IMG/VR virus record: IMGVR_UViG_3300028573_000026
Location: 1-43,906 of that record
Strand: one strand, 5' to 3'
DNA: 43,906 nt
Source: a virus
The notes beneath the pieces are model-generated. The model saw nothing but the letters and a program-made list of their open reading frames with translations, did no database searches and had not been told where the DNA came from. Every line of letters begins with the position of its first letter. Position 1 is the stretch's first letter. Of this stretch, positions 32,070 through 40,400 are shown piece by piece. The translations under genes were made by a program, and so were the position numbers.

Positions 32070-32719
32070 GCCGCGACTGCGACCGGCACGACCGGCCGGA
32101 TAAGCTCTCGCATGGCTTTGGCGTAAACGCGGGTTTCGTACTGCGCGTGCATGTCACAGCGCAGTGTCAGAAACCGAAATAGGTTCAGCAGGTCGACCTT
32201 CGCAAACATATGGCTGTAGGTAGCCACTGGTAGGACTGCGCGCGCCAGTTCCTTCGGCCAGCCGGCAGAGAGGAGGCGCCCATACTCGGCGAACGCACGC
32301 TGGCAGTGCTCGCGGTAGCGCGCAACGTCGTCCGTGCGATCGGCGGCGCTGTCCTGTCGCCCCTGTTTGTTGCTGGCGGATTGTTCGCCGACCAGCTCGG
32401 GCGCCGGCACATAGAACACTTCCGGCAGCGGCCGATAGCGGGCCGATAATTCGTTGAACGTCCACGTCCGATGCCGGTGCCATTGCCGCATAACGAAGAT
32501 TGGAGCGTAGACCTCAAACTGGAATTCAACCGCCTCGAAAGGTGTTGTGTGCTTGTGCTGCCACAGATACCGAATGAGCCGGGCATCGGAACCGGAATCA
32601 TCGCCGGCGCGCCATGCGGCATCATAGCTGACACGAGCGGCTCGGACGATGGAAAGGTCAGTCCCCATGCAGTCGACGAGGCGCACAAACCCGTGGTCAA
32701 GTACGTCAATCTTTTCCAT
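32054..32719 (-). CDS. thyX: FAD-dependent thymidylate synthase
   Basis: 221 aa. The ThyX signature RHR-x7-S is at 82-92 (RHRTWTFNELS), followed by ARYR. HTTPFEAVEFQFEVYAPIFVMRQ matches the family. It methylates dUMP to dTMP using methylene-tetrahydrofolate with NADPH and FAD. The ATG at 32719 has GAGG upstream; a longer start at 32746 would overlap the DUF3310 gene more. Placed with replication genes, it boosts dTTP during phage growth and is not similar to the host's usual ThyA. Confidence 0.93.
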   Translation of the reverse strand: MEKIDVLDHGFVRLVDCMGTDLSIVRAARVSYDAAWRAGDDSGSDARLIRYLWQHKHTTPFEAVEFQFEVYAPIFVMRQWHRHRTWTFNELSARYRPLPEVFYVPAPELVGEQSASNKQGRQDSAADRTDDVARYREHCQRAFAEYGRLLSAGWPKELARAVLPVATYSHMFAKVDLLNLFRFLTLRCDMHAQYETRVYAKAMRELIRPVVPVAVAAWEAA

Positions 32720-32930
32720 TGCTAGCCTCGCAGGCTTGAATTTCACGGTCCAAGTACCAGCGTGCCTTCTTCAGGTCTTCAAGTCGGTTTCTCTTCTTCC
32801 CGGCTCTCGCAATGTATTTGACTGTGTTGCCGAGGCAGAAACCAAGCGACCACGCTTCGATTACCTTGATCGCCTCATAAGGGTTATCGGCGCCGCCATA
32901 ATGAGCGGGATGGTCGACTGCTTCCTTCAC
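32706..32930 (-). CDS. DUF3310 protein
   Basis: 74 aa. The pattern DHPAHYGG, NPYEAIKVIEAW, NTVKYIARAGKKRNRLEDLKKARWYLDREI is characteristic of DUF3310, a small phage protein family often next to nucleotide-metabolism genes. Its biochemical role is not established. GTG start overlapping the helicase stop (GTGA). Confidence 0.85.
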   Translation of the reverse strand: MKEAVDHPAHYGGADNPYEAIKVIEAWSLGFCLGNTVKYIARAGKKRNRLEDLKKARWYLDREIQACEASNGKD

Positions 32931-34549
32931 GCCGCCCTCTCCTCTTGCTTGCCCGCGAACCGCCGGTTGACGATCCGCCAGAACTTGCCCTCGCGCCGGA
33001 CCATGATCTGAGCCGGCATGGTCAGCCGGTCGAAGCGCTGCAGGGCCTCGTCGATCGTGGCCGGAGCCGCGCCGCCGTCGTGCCGGTGCCACCAATATTC
33101 CGCCCGCTCGCGCATCGGTCCCCGGTGCTGCAGGCACACCCACTCCTGATAGCTCTGTAGCCCGGCGAAATAGGTCACCCGCAGGCTGTCCGTGCCGCCT
33201 TCCTTGACGTGCCGGTCGGACCGCCAGGACACGACCGGGATCAGCTCCGGCTCGCGCTTCTCCGACGTCAGGATCGGCGTCGTGTCCGCCTCGGCCTCGT
33301 GCTTCGCCTTCGGCGCCGCCTCCCACAGATGGCCACACCACGGGCACGTGCGCGCCTGCACGGCGACAAGCGATTGGCAGCCCGGGCACTCCTTCGCCCG
33401 CACGCTGTCGACGGTCGCCGCGCCCTTTCCGCCCCCGCTCCGGTCGCCGGGCGTCACCACGGCGTCGACGGGCCCATGCCGGCGGACGTTGCCGGCGAAG
33501 TCGAGCACGAGGCAGTTGTCCTTGCCGTTCGCCAGCCGCGTGCCGCGCCCGACCATCTGCAGGTAGAGCCCGGTCGACAGCGTCGGCCGCAGGAACACGA
33601 TCAGGTCGACCATCGGCGCATCGAAGCCGGTGGTCAGCACTTGCGCGTTGGTCAGGGCCCGGATATGCCCCGCCTTGAAATCGCGGATCAGCCGCGCCCG
33701 CTCGCCCGCTGGCGTCTCGCCGGTGATCGTCTCGGCATTGACGCCGACCGCGCGCAGCGCATCGCGCACATTGGCGGCGTGCTTCACCCCGGAGCAGAAT
33801 ACCAGCCAGGAGCGCCGGTCGGCGCCGTAGCGCAACACCTCGGCGACCGCGGCGCGGGTCAGGCTTTCCTTGTCGGCCGCCGCCTCGAGCGCGCCGGCCA
33901 CGAACTCGCCGCCTGCCCGCTTGACGCCGCTCACGTCGATCTCGGTCACGCTGCCCTTGGACAGGAGCGGCGACAGCCAGCCGTCGGCGATGCCCTGCCC
34001 GATGCCGTAGTCGTAGACCGTCTCATCGAACAGCCGGCCTTCGCCATGATCGAGCCGCCCGGCATCGAGCCGGAATGGCGTCGCTGTGAATCCGGCGACA
34101 CGCATGTCTGGCGCCCGGTCGCGCAGCTTTTCGAGGAGCGTTCGATACATCCCGTCGCCCGACTTCGGGACGAGATGCGCTTCGTCGATCAGCACCAGGT
34201 CGCGCTGGCCGAGGGAGGCGGCGTCGCGATAGACGGACTGGATCGACGAGAAGAGGATGCGGTGATGACGATCGCGGCGGCCGAGCCCGGCGGAGTTGAT
34301 GCCGACCGGCGCGTCCGGCCAGACGGACAGGAGTGCCTTCACGTTCTGCTCGACGAGCTCGCGGACGTGGACGAGAGCCAATACCCTCATGTCCCGGTAT
34401 TCGGCGAGGATGTCCTGCGTCAGCTTGGCGATCAGGAGCGACTTGCCGAGCCCGGTGGCGAGCGAGACGAGCGGATTGCCGCCGCCGGCCGCCCAGTAGT
34501 CGAGGACGGCTTGACAGGCCTCCTGTTGATAGGGGCGAAGCTGGATCAC
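32927..34549 (-). CDS. SF2 DEAH helicase with zinc ribbon
   Basis: 540 aa. Walker A at 31-37 (ATGLGKS, K36), DEAH box at 122-125 (IDEAHLV), motif III (FTATPFR), and C-terminal motifs V/VI (LTTGFDAP; MVGRGTRLANGKD). A zinc ribbon near residue 400 (CPGC and CPWCG) is followed by about 130 residues with no family I recognise. It belongs to the UvrB/RecQ-like phage helicases used for replication or repair. It overlaps both neighbours by 4 nt. Confidence 0.88.
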   Translation of the reverse strand: MIQLRPYQQEACQAVLDYWAAGGGNPLVSLATGLGKSLLIAKLTQDILAEYRDMRVLALVHVRELVEQNVKALLSVWPDAPVGINSAGLGRRDRHHRILFSSIQSVYRDAASLGQRDLVLIDEAHLVPKSGDGMYRTLLEKLRDRAPDMRVAGFTATPFRLDAGRLDHGEGRLFDETVYDYGIGQGIADGWLSPLLSKGSVTEIDVSGVKRAGGEFVAGALEAAADKESLTRAAVAEVLRYGADRRSWLVFCSGVKHAANVRDALRAVGVNAETITGETPAGERARLIRDFKAGHIRALTNAQVLTTGFDAPMVDLIVFLRPTLSTGLYLQMVGRGTRLANGKDNCLVLDFAGNVRRHGPVDAVVTPGDRSGGGKGAATVDSVRAKECPGCQSLVAVQARTCPWCGHLWEAAPKAKHEAEADTTPILTSEKREPELIPVVSWRSDRHVKEGGTDSLRVTYFAGLQSYQEWVCLQHRGPMRERAEYWWHRHDGGAAPATIDEALQRFDRLTMPAQIMVRREGKFWRIVNRRFAGKQEERAA

Positions 34550-35277
34550 GCCACTGACCTCCCCTGCTGCGGGTGAAACACCCGAGCGATCCAGCGACTG
34601 AGCGGCAGCGGGATCTTGGCGATCATGGCCGAGGCGAACTTGCGCTTACGGGACTTGCTGCCGGATGACGCCAGACTGTCAGAGGTGCGCGGACCATCGG
34701 TGAACCACTTCGTCCCCGATGGAACCTTGATGTGTCGATCGGCGTGGGTGTTGAAACCAAGGCCCGGAACGTGTTTGGGGTGATCTGGCGGATACCAGCC
34801 CGCCCCCATCGTTGTGACCTTTACCGCCTTGAACGGCGGCGGCATCAGCGCCGGCACGTCGCCCCACAAATAGAACGACCCGAAGTTCCACCGTGCGCGC
34901 CCGACCCACTTCTGAGCCCCGCGCACGTTCTCGACGACGAGAGGAATATGCCGGCCAGCCGCCTCGCAAGCCTCGCGCTGAATGAGGAAGCACGCATCGA
35001 ACAGCGAGTTGTCCGGTGGAGGCAACGCCTTGGCCCGCTTCCACGGCATGGCGCGGTAGCTGTACGCCTGGCAGGGGGGCGAGGCGACGATCAGGTCAGC
35101 ATCACGAAACTGGCTGCCGTGCAGGGTCAGAACGTCCTGCACGACAAGCTGCGCCGGATAGCGATGCTCGCCGTAGACGTGGCGCTCGATATCGAAGCCG
35201 ATGACCTCGTATCCTTCGAGCATCAGCCCCTCCGTCCAGCCACCAAGGCCGCAGAACAGATCGATCGCGAGCGGCAC
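34546..35277 (-). CDS. DNA cytosine-C5 methyltransferase-like
   Basis: 243 aa. Motif I (DLFCGLGGWTEG), motif IV with the catalytic Cys (SPPCQAYS, C69) and motif VI (VENVRG, E116). It transfers a methyl group to C5 of cytosine. It is shorter than typical Dcm enzymes, the target-recognition region is brief, and the usual motifs IX/X are not obvious. It probably protects phage DNA from restriction. One base separates it from the adjacent methyltransferase gene. Confidence 0.85.
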   Translation of the reverse strand: MPLAIDLFCGLGGWTEGLMLEGYEVIGFDIERHVYGEHRYPAQLVVQDVLTLHGSQFRDADLIVASPPCQAYSYRAMPWKRAKALPPPDNSLFDACFLIQREACEAAGRHIPLVVENVRGAQKWVGRARWNFGSFYLWGDVPALMPPPFKAVKVTTMGAGWYPPDHPKHVPGLGFNTHADRHIKVPSGTKWFTDGPRTSDSLASSGSKSRKRKFASAMIAKIPLPLSRWIARVFHPQQGRSVA

Positions 35278-35278
35278 T

Positions 35279-36184
35279 TCACGCCACGGCTCCCGTCAGC
35301 AGGTCGCCGGCCGTCGCCTCCGCTTCGGTCAGATATTTGACCGCCTGCCGGAAATAGCTGTCCTTCAGCTCGGTGCCGATGAACCGTCGCCCGGCGCGGA
35401 GTGAGACATACCCCTCCGAGCCGATGCCCATGAAGGGCGAGAAGACCGTCTCATCTTCGTTGGAATACATCTGGACGCCGCGATCGATGATGTTGAGCGG
35501 CATCGGACAGAGGTGCTTTTCGGCTTCCGGGTCGCGCACGATCCGGACATTGAGCGTGTCGGTTTCCGAGAGGCCGCGCCAAACCGGGTTCGCCCACTCC
35601 TGCCAGATTTCGAGCGGATACCGGCGCGGGTCGTGGACGATCGGCCGCACGTCCTCCATGCCCGGCTTCCAGGCGCGGAAGACGAGCAGGTATTCCGGCA
35701 GTCCGGTCGACGAGCGCGCCGCATCCTCGCGGAAGTGCTTGAACAGAAGCCGGTCGGCCTTTGTCTTCTGCATCTCGCGCACCGGGTCGCGCTCGATCGT
35801 GGTGCGCCCGTGGAAGGTCCACCCGGCCGCGATGTGTGCCGCGGTGCAGAGGTCGGAGAAGGGCCGCAGCCCACGGTCGCCGCGCTCGCTGGCGTTGGAG
35901 TAGTAGACCAGATCCTTGACGTGGATTGCGGTCAGGCGCCCCGGCTTGGTGATCCTCAGTTTCTCGCGGATCAGGTGGGTATAGCTCGCGATGAAAGCCT
36001 CGTCGGATTCGACGTTGCCCATGTCCCGCTCGCTCTCGGAATAGACGTAGAGCGAGGAGAACGGCGGCGAATAGATGGAGAAGTCGATGCTGCTATCCGG
36101 CAGCGTGGCGACGAACTCCACGCAATCGGCGTGGTAAACCGCAAACCGGTCGCCATGCGCCTCGGCAAATACCTTCATAGCCAT
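35279..36184 (-). CDS. N4/N6-type DNA methyltransferase
   Basis: 301 aa. Motif IV SPPF at 39-42 comes before motif I near residue 250 (FSPFMGIGSEG), the beta-class order. SPPF is more usual for N4-cytosine enzymes than DPPY, though N6-adenine is not excluded. The rest (RPIVHDPRRYPLEIW; EWANPVWRGLSETDTL) fits phage members of PF01555. It overlaps the SNF2 helicase gene; an ATG at 36178 gives an exact ATGA overlap and is an equally good start, so the first two residues are uncertain. No cognate restriction enzyme is encoded. Confidence 0.87.
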   Translation of the reverse strand: MAMKVFAEAHGDRFAVYHADCVEFVATLPDSSIDFSIYSPPFSSLYVYSESERDMGNVESDEAFIASYTHLIREKLRITKPGRLTAIHVKDLVYYSNASERGDRGLRPFSDLCTAAHIAAGWTFHGRTTIERDPVREMQKTKADRLLFKHFREDAARSSTGLPEYLLVFRAWKPGMEDVRPIVHDPRRYPLEIWQEWANPVWRGLSETDTLNVRIVRDPEAEKHLCPMPLNIIDRGVQMYSNEDETVFSPFMGIGSEGYVSLRAGRRFIGTELKDSYFRQAVKYLTEAEATAGDLLTGAVA

Positions 36185-37575
36185 GCCGGCAACCTCGCTG
36201 CTTTCTCGGGCTGATAGGGATCGAGGATCTCGTGCGCCTGCGCCGCGCGCCGCATGGCGGCCGCCATCTCGCGCTTCATGCGCTCGTGATCGTCGGACTT
36301 CCGGGTGACGGCCGCGGCGATCTCGAGCTCGGTGTCGGCACAGACGACGTGCGCGGTGACCGGCTTCTTCTGGCCGAACCGCCAGAAGCGCCGGACGGCC
36401 TGGTAGAAGCTCTCATAGGAGAAGCTGACGCCGGCGAAGATCGTCCGCGAACAGTGCTGCCAGTTGAGCCCAAAGCCGGCAATCGACGGCTTGGTCAGGA
36501 TCACCCGCAGCTCGCCGCTGGAGAACGCTTCGAGCGTCTCTTCCTTGCGCTCGATCGGCATCGAGCCGCGGACTTCCTTGATGTCCGGCAGGTTCAGCGC
36601 ATGGATGGCGTCGGCCTCGTAGTCGGTATCGACCCAGATGCAGATCGGCTCGGCCGGGTGCGCGGCAACCAGCTCGCTGACGACCGCGGCACGTGCCTCG
36701 GCCGTCAGGCGCTTTTCCTGGTGGATCGACGTCGCCGACCGGTCGGGAATCCGGAATAGCCGCTGCTGGCCGTCCTTCTCCTCGCCGGAATTGATCGACC
36801 GGTCCGCGCTCACAATGTGCCGCTCGACGTTGAGCGGCGGCAGGTTGAAGCCGTCGTCGGGGAAGCCCAGGTCGGACGGTTTCGACACGCACCGCGCCCA
36901 GGAAGCGACCCAATCCCAGAACGGCCGCACGGCCGCCTTCTTGAGCCGGTAGCGCCCCATCTCCGACTGATCGGCGATGAAGAACCGGGACAGCATCTCG
37001 TTCGACGGCATGACGCCGAGGAAGGACGAGTGCTGGCCTAGCTCCGTGTGATCGTTCGGGGCTGGCGTCGCCGTGCCGGCGAGCCGGAACGGCGTGTCCC
37101 GGAACGCCTCGATCAGCTTCCGCGTGGTGACGCCGGTGAAACTCTTCAGGATCGACGACTCATCGAGGATGACGCCGCCGAACTTCGAGACATCGAACCG
37201 GTCGAGCCGTTCATAGTTCGTCACCACGATCATGGGCCCGACGGACGAGATGCCGAGGCGCGATTGCACGGCGTCGATGCCAAGCCGCTCGGCCTCGCGG
37301 ATGTGCTGCGCGCCGACGGCGAGCGGAGCCAGCATGAGGACCGGCTTGTTCGTGTGCTCGACGACGACGCGGCCCCATTCGAGCATCATCGCCGTCTTGC
37401 CGAGGCCGGTATCGTAGAAGAGCGCCGATCGGCCGGCACGGAGCGCGAAGTCGACGCCGTGCGCCTGGTGCGGGAAGAGCGTCCCGTTCAGCTCGGCGCG
37501 ATACTTGATGCCGGCGTCGAGCGCCTTCGGCTTCTTCGCGGCGCAGAGCGCGCGGTAGGCGGCAAGGTCGCTCAT
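36175..37575 (-). CDS. SNF2-like helicase
   Basis: 466 aa. Walker A (DTGLGKT, K60), DESS Walker B (138-141), motif III (LAGTATPAPND), and C-terminal motifs (ILTKPSIAGFGLNWQ; QAVRRFWRFGQ). It is compact and lacks extra domains. Such proteins next to a methyltransferase gene recur in phages; they may translocate on DNA for replication, repair or modification. Its ATG overlaps the upstream GcrA-like gene. Confidence 0.88.
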   Translation of the reverse strand: MSDLAAYRALCAAKKPKALDAGIKYRAELNGTLFPHQAHGVDFALRAGRSALFYDTGLGKTAMMLEWGRVVVEHTNKPVLMLAPLAVGAQHIREAERLGIDAVQSRLGISSVGPMIVVTNYERLDRFDVSKFGGVILDESSILKSFTGVTTRKLIEAFRDTPFRLAGTATPAPNDHTELGQHSSFLGVMPSNEMLSRFFIADQSEMGRYRLKKAAVRPFWDWVASWARCVSKPSDLGFPDDGFNLPPLNVERHIVSADRSINSGEEKDGQQRLFRIPDRSATSIHQEKRLTAEARAAVVSELVAAHPAEPICIWVDTDYEADAIHALNLPDIKEVRGSMPIERKEETLEAFSSGELRVILTKPSIAGFGLNWQHCSRTIFAGVSFSYESFYQAVRRFWRFGQKKPVTAHVVCADTELEIAAAVTRKSDDHERMKREMAAAMRRAAQAHEILDPYQPEKAARLPAWL

Positions 37576-37778
37576 GCGCCCGCCCTCGCCGCATCCCTGA
37601 CCGCGGCTCGCTCAGAAGGCGTCCCGCGGCCGTACGCTATCGCCCTGTGCTGGCGGCAATAGGCATGCTCACCGTCCTTCGGCGCGCCGCAGAACAGGGT
37701 CCCCGGCCCACGCACGTCGCCGACAGGCCAACGGCAATGACCGTAGGCAAGGTCGAGAAGGCGGACCGGCCGGCTCAT
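37572..37778 (-). CDS. GcrA-like short protein
   Basis: 68 aa. CRWPVGDVRGPGTLFCG with Cys at 15, 30, 41 and His at 44 matches the C-terminal zinc-like domain of GcrA (CxWP-GD, FCG, YC..H), the alphaproteobacterial cell-cycle regulator that works with RNA polymerase at CcrM-methylated promoters. The N-terminal DNA-binding HTH of GcrA is missing. It may therefore act on host transcription or polymerase rather than on DNA. Both ends overlap neighbours by 4 nt. Confidence 0.75.
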   Translation of the reverse strand: MSRPVRLLDLAYGHCRWPVGDVRGPGTLFCGAPKDGEHAYCRQHRAIAYGRGTPSERAAVRDAARAGA

Positions 37779-38731
37779 GCCGCCGCTCCCACGTCGCTCC
37801 ACTCCGCCCCGGTGGCTAGCCGGTAGGTGACCGCCGTCACGTCGAAGCCGCTCCCGGACGCCATCACCTGCTCGCCCGGCACGAGCGACGGGAGGTAGCG
37901 GTGCGAGCCGCAGCCGGCCTTCTGCTCTTCGACCGTCAGCTCCTTGCCGTGGCGCTCGCAGCGCCACTTGCCGCCGTCGATCGGCGTCGACGACAGGCAC
38001 GTCCGGCAGTTCCGCTCCGCGAACTCACCCTGGTGGCAGACGCCGATCGCCGGGCAGTATCGGCACGGCCACGCCATCTTCTCTTCCGGGTTGTCGAAGA
38101 GCTTCGTCGGCGCCCGCTCGGCACTGACGATCCGCTCGGCCTTGGCGATCAGTTTCAGCGCCGCCGCGCCGTCGTAGTGGATGCGCTCGGCGTGCAGCTC
38201 GTCGTCGTTCTTGTTGACAGCGACGTAGAGCGCGCGCGTCAGGCCGAGGCCGTGCATGTAGACCTGCATCTGCGCGTAGTGGACCGGCTTCGACTTCTCG
38301 ACGCCGTCCTTCTTCAGCGCCTTGAAGCTCTTCTCGTTGTGCGACTTGACCTCGAGGAGATGTTCCGTCTTTTCTGCGCCGGGCACATTGGTCACGCGCC
38401 CGTCGGCGTGGCCGCCGCCGTGTCCATTGGCGAAGCGGACGGCCCACTGATCGCCGGTCGCCGGATCGATCTCCGCCACGACGGCGCCGATCGCCAGCAA
38501 GTCATCGATCACACGCCGCTCCTCGAGCTGGCCGGTGGCGAACAGGCGCAGCATGCGCCCCTCGAAGCGCTCGGGTGCGTGAGCCCAGCGGAAGTCGTAG
38601 AAAAGCTGCCGCTCGCACTCGCGGCCGAGGATGGAAGCGCCGAGATAGGTGCGCCGGTCCTCGTTGCGGGCTGCCCATGCCGCCTCGATCGCAGCGACGA
38701 CGGGCGACTTGACCTCGGGAAGCTCGCTCAT
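37775..38731 (-). CDS. PD-(D/E)XK nuclease, Cas4/RecB-like
   Basis: 318 aa. Catalytic pattern H108-x-D110 (GGHADGRV) and E127-x-K129 (LLEVKSH), with an upstream Cys (C39 in GRECERQ) and a downstream cluster (CRYCPAIGVC; NCRTC), consistent with a Cas4-type iron-sulphur nuclease. It likely digests 5' strands to supply single strands for the Sak4/DUF669 annealing set encoded upstream. The C-terminal 90 residues continue with Cys-containing segments and no family I know. It is not part of a CRISPR system: no repeats or cas1/cas2 were seen. Confidence 0.82.
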   Translation of the reverse strand: MSELPEVKSPVVAAIEAAWAARNEDRRTYLGASILGRECERQLFYDFRWAHAPERFEGRMLRLFATGQLEERRVIDDLLAIGAVVAEIDPATGDQWAVRFANGHGGGHADGRVTNVPGAEKTEHLLEVKSHNEKSFKALKKDGVEKSKPVHYAQMQVYMHGLGLTRALYVAVNKNDDELHAERIHYDGAAALKLIAKAERIVSAERAPTKLFDNPEEKMAWPCRYCPAIGVCHQGEFAERNCRTCLSSTPIDGGKWRCERHGKELTVEEQKAGCGSHRYLPSLVPGEQVMASGSGFDVTAVTYRLATGAEWSDVGAAA

Positions 38732-38937
38732 GCGCGCCTCCGAGGCACGCCGTTCAGCATGTTCGAGCGGACGGCGAAGAAGGTGTGATTGCAGGAAGTG
38801 AATTTGCCGAGCGAGATCACGGCAGCGCGGACGAGACCGCCGCGCTCCTCCCAGTATTTCTCGATGCGCTCGGCGAGCATCCGGGCGCCATGTTGGCTCA
38901 AATGATCAGGGTTGAAGTTCGCAGTTCGGGCGTTCAT
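38728..38937 (-). CDS. Small protein in the recombination block, 69 aa
   Basis: MNARTANFNPDHLSQHGARM, then AERIEKYWEERGGLVRAAV and a basic end (NGVPRRRA). GGAG lies about 8 nt before the ATG at 38937. No family recognised; the ATGA overlap with the nuclease suggests that the two work together. Confidence 0.6.
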   Translation of the reverse strand: MNARTANFNPDHLSQHGARMLAERIEKYWEERGGLVRAAVISLGKFTSCNHTFFAVRSNMLNGVPRRRA

Positions 38938-39031
38938 CGTCACGGTCTCCGCGCGATGCCGTTGAGGCAGAAGGGTGGAGGGAAGCCCGGCGGACTTGGG
39001 CTTGCCGGCTATCGGTCCGCCGGGCGGCTTC

Positions 39032-39574
39032 TCAGGCGCGCTTCTGGCCCCACGGGCGACCGCTACCCGTCTGAGCCGGAGCCGCAGATGCGGCAGCCGT
39101 CTGCGGTTGCGCCTGGCGCCCCACATGTGGGGCAGGTGAAGTAGGGCGGGCGGCCGGCGCGCTCCCGCTGCCGAGCGGCTTCACCCGCGTCACCCGGTTC
39201 TTGTCGGGATACTCGCCGGACTTGTCCTTCTCGATCCCGAGCACGACCAGGCAGGGCTTGAAGTGCAGCTCCTCGCTGTCCTTGATCGCGCCGGTCCCCA
39301 TCGCCTCGCACATGTCGGCCAGGCGCCGCTGGCCGATCCGCTGCGCTTCTGCGGACGGGTTCTGAATGTTGATCCGGTCCCACACCTTGCGGTGCTCGAA
39401 CGGACCCGCCGTGATCTCCCAGGTGACGTTCAGCATCTTGCCGTCGCCGCGCTTGGTGTCGGCGATCTCGCTCTCGATCACCTGCGCCTCGTAGGTGCCC
39501 GCGGGGAGCACATCGAACGAGCGCTCGTCTTCCGGGATCTGCTCGGGATCGAAGGTGGTGCCAAGGTTTGCCAT
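39032..39574 (-). CDS. DUF669 single-strand DNA-binding protein
   Basis: 180 aa. NLGTTFDPEQIPEDERSFDVLPAGTYEAQV and NVTWEITAGPFEHRKVWDRI are typical of DUF669, a phage single-strand-binding family paired with Sak4/RecA-like recombinases. The C-terminus is an Ala/Pro/Gln tail. Together with the ATPase at 39606 and the nuclease at 37775 it forms a complete single-strand annealing and exchange set. Confidence 0.85.
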   Translation of the reverse strand: MANLGTTFDPEQIPEDERSFDVLPAGTYEAQVIESEIADTKRGDGKMLNVTWEITAGPFEHRKVWDRINIQNPSAEAQRIGQRRLADMCEAMGTGAIKDSEELHFKPCLVVLGIEKDKSGEYPDKNRVTRVKPLGSGSAPAARPTSPAPHVGRQAQPQTAAASAAPAQTGSGRPWGQKRA

Positions 39575-39605
39575 AGTCGTTGTCCTTGAAGAATTGTGGG
39601 TGGCG

Positions 39606-40400
39606 TCAGGCGGCTTTTGCCGGCTCGGCAGCCGCAGCGGCGCCGGGCAGGTATTTCGCCAACTCGGCGAAGCCCTTCCCCTCCGTGAAGAGGATCTTCT
39701 CCGGCATGCGGTAGCGGTTCTTGGCGATGAACGCCGGCCGACCGCGCGTGTGGATGTAGACCGTATCGGCCGAGCCGCCGGCGCGCGTCCGCGTCTTGTT
39801 GAAGCCGATGTCCTCTTCGAGGATCGTCACCGGCTTTTTCAGGAGCAGGATGGCGTCCATGTCCCGCTCGATCGCGCCCACGGCCTTGTCGTGGAGGTCG
39901 ATTTCGTAGCGGTGATAGGAGACGGTCTCGGGATCGTCGAAGCGATCGACCTTGGCGTGCGCGATCAGAACGACGGCCATGCCCTTGTCGCGCCGAAGTG
40001 CGTGCAGCCCCTCGATGAATTCGCGCCAGGGGGCAAGAGCATTGACGTAGCCCTTGCCGTAGCCGAAGTCCTCGATCCTTTCCTTCTTGTGGCCCTTCTC
40101 GTCGCCGCGCCGGCAGGTCTCAGCCCACACCAGCCGCTGCATCTCGGTGATCGAATCGACCACGACGGTCTGATGGTTGTGTTCTTCGTTGTAGAGCTCT
40201 TCCAGCTTCTCCATGACCTGCTCGAAGCTGGTGAGCACGCCGAAGGTCGTGTACGCCATGTGCGGCGGCGCGCCGTCTTCGATCTGGATGAAGATCGGGT
40301 TCGGGAATTCGGACGCGAGCGTCGTCTTACCGATACCCGGCTCGCCGTAGATCAGTATCCGCGGCGGACCGGCGCCAAGATCAACAATGCTAAGTGCCAT
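39606..40400 (-). CDS. Sak4-like ATPase (RecA-like recombinase)
   Basis: 264 aa. Walker A at 19-26 (GEPGIGKT, K25) and Walker B around D82 (TVVVDSITEM). The overall length and the AAA_24-like pattern match Sak4 single-strand annealing recombinases of lactococcal and related phages. ATG at 40400 with GGAG upstream; the longer N-terminal extension (to 40484) lies inside rusA and is unlikely. The stop of rusA overlaps by 11 nt. Acts in recombination-dependent replication and repair. Confidence 0.85.
   Translation of the reverse strand: MALSIVDLGAGPPRILIYGEPGIGKTTLASEFPNPIFIQIEDGAPPHMAYTTFGVLTSFEQVMEKLEELYNEEHNHQTVVVDSITEMQRLVWAETCRRGDEKGHKKERIEDFGYGKGYVNALAPWREFIEGLHALRRDKGMAVVLIAHAKVDRFDDPETVSYHRYEIDLHDKAVGAIERDMDAILLLKKPVTILEEDIGFNKTRTRAGGSADTVYIHTRGRPAFIAKNRYRMPEKILFTEGKGFAELAKYLPGAAAAAEPAKAA

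Noticed and set aside
37775-38731. CRISPR-Cas remnant because of the Cas4-like nuclease
   Set aside because: No direct-repeat array, cas1 or cas2; position in a recombination block explains it better.
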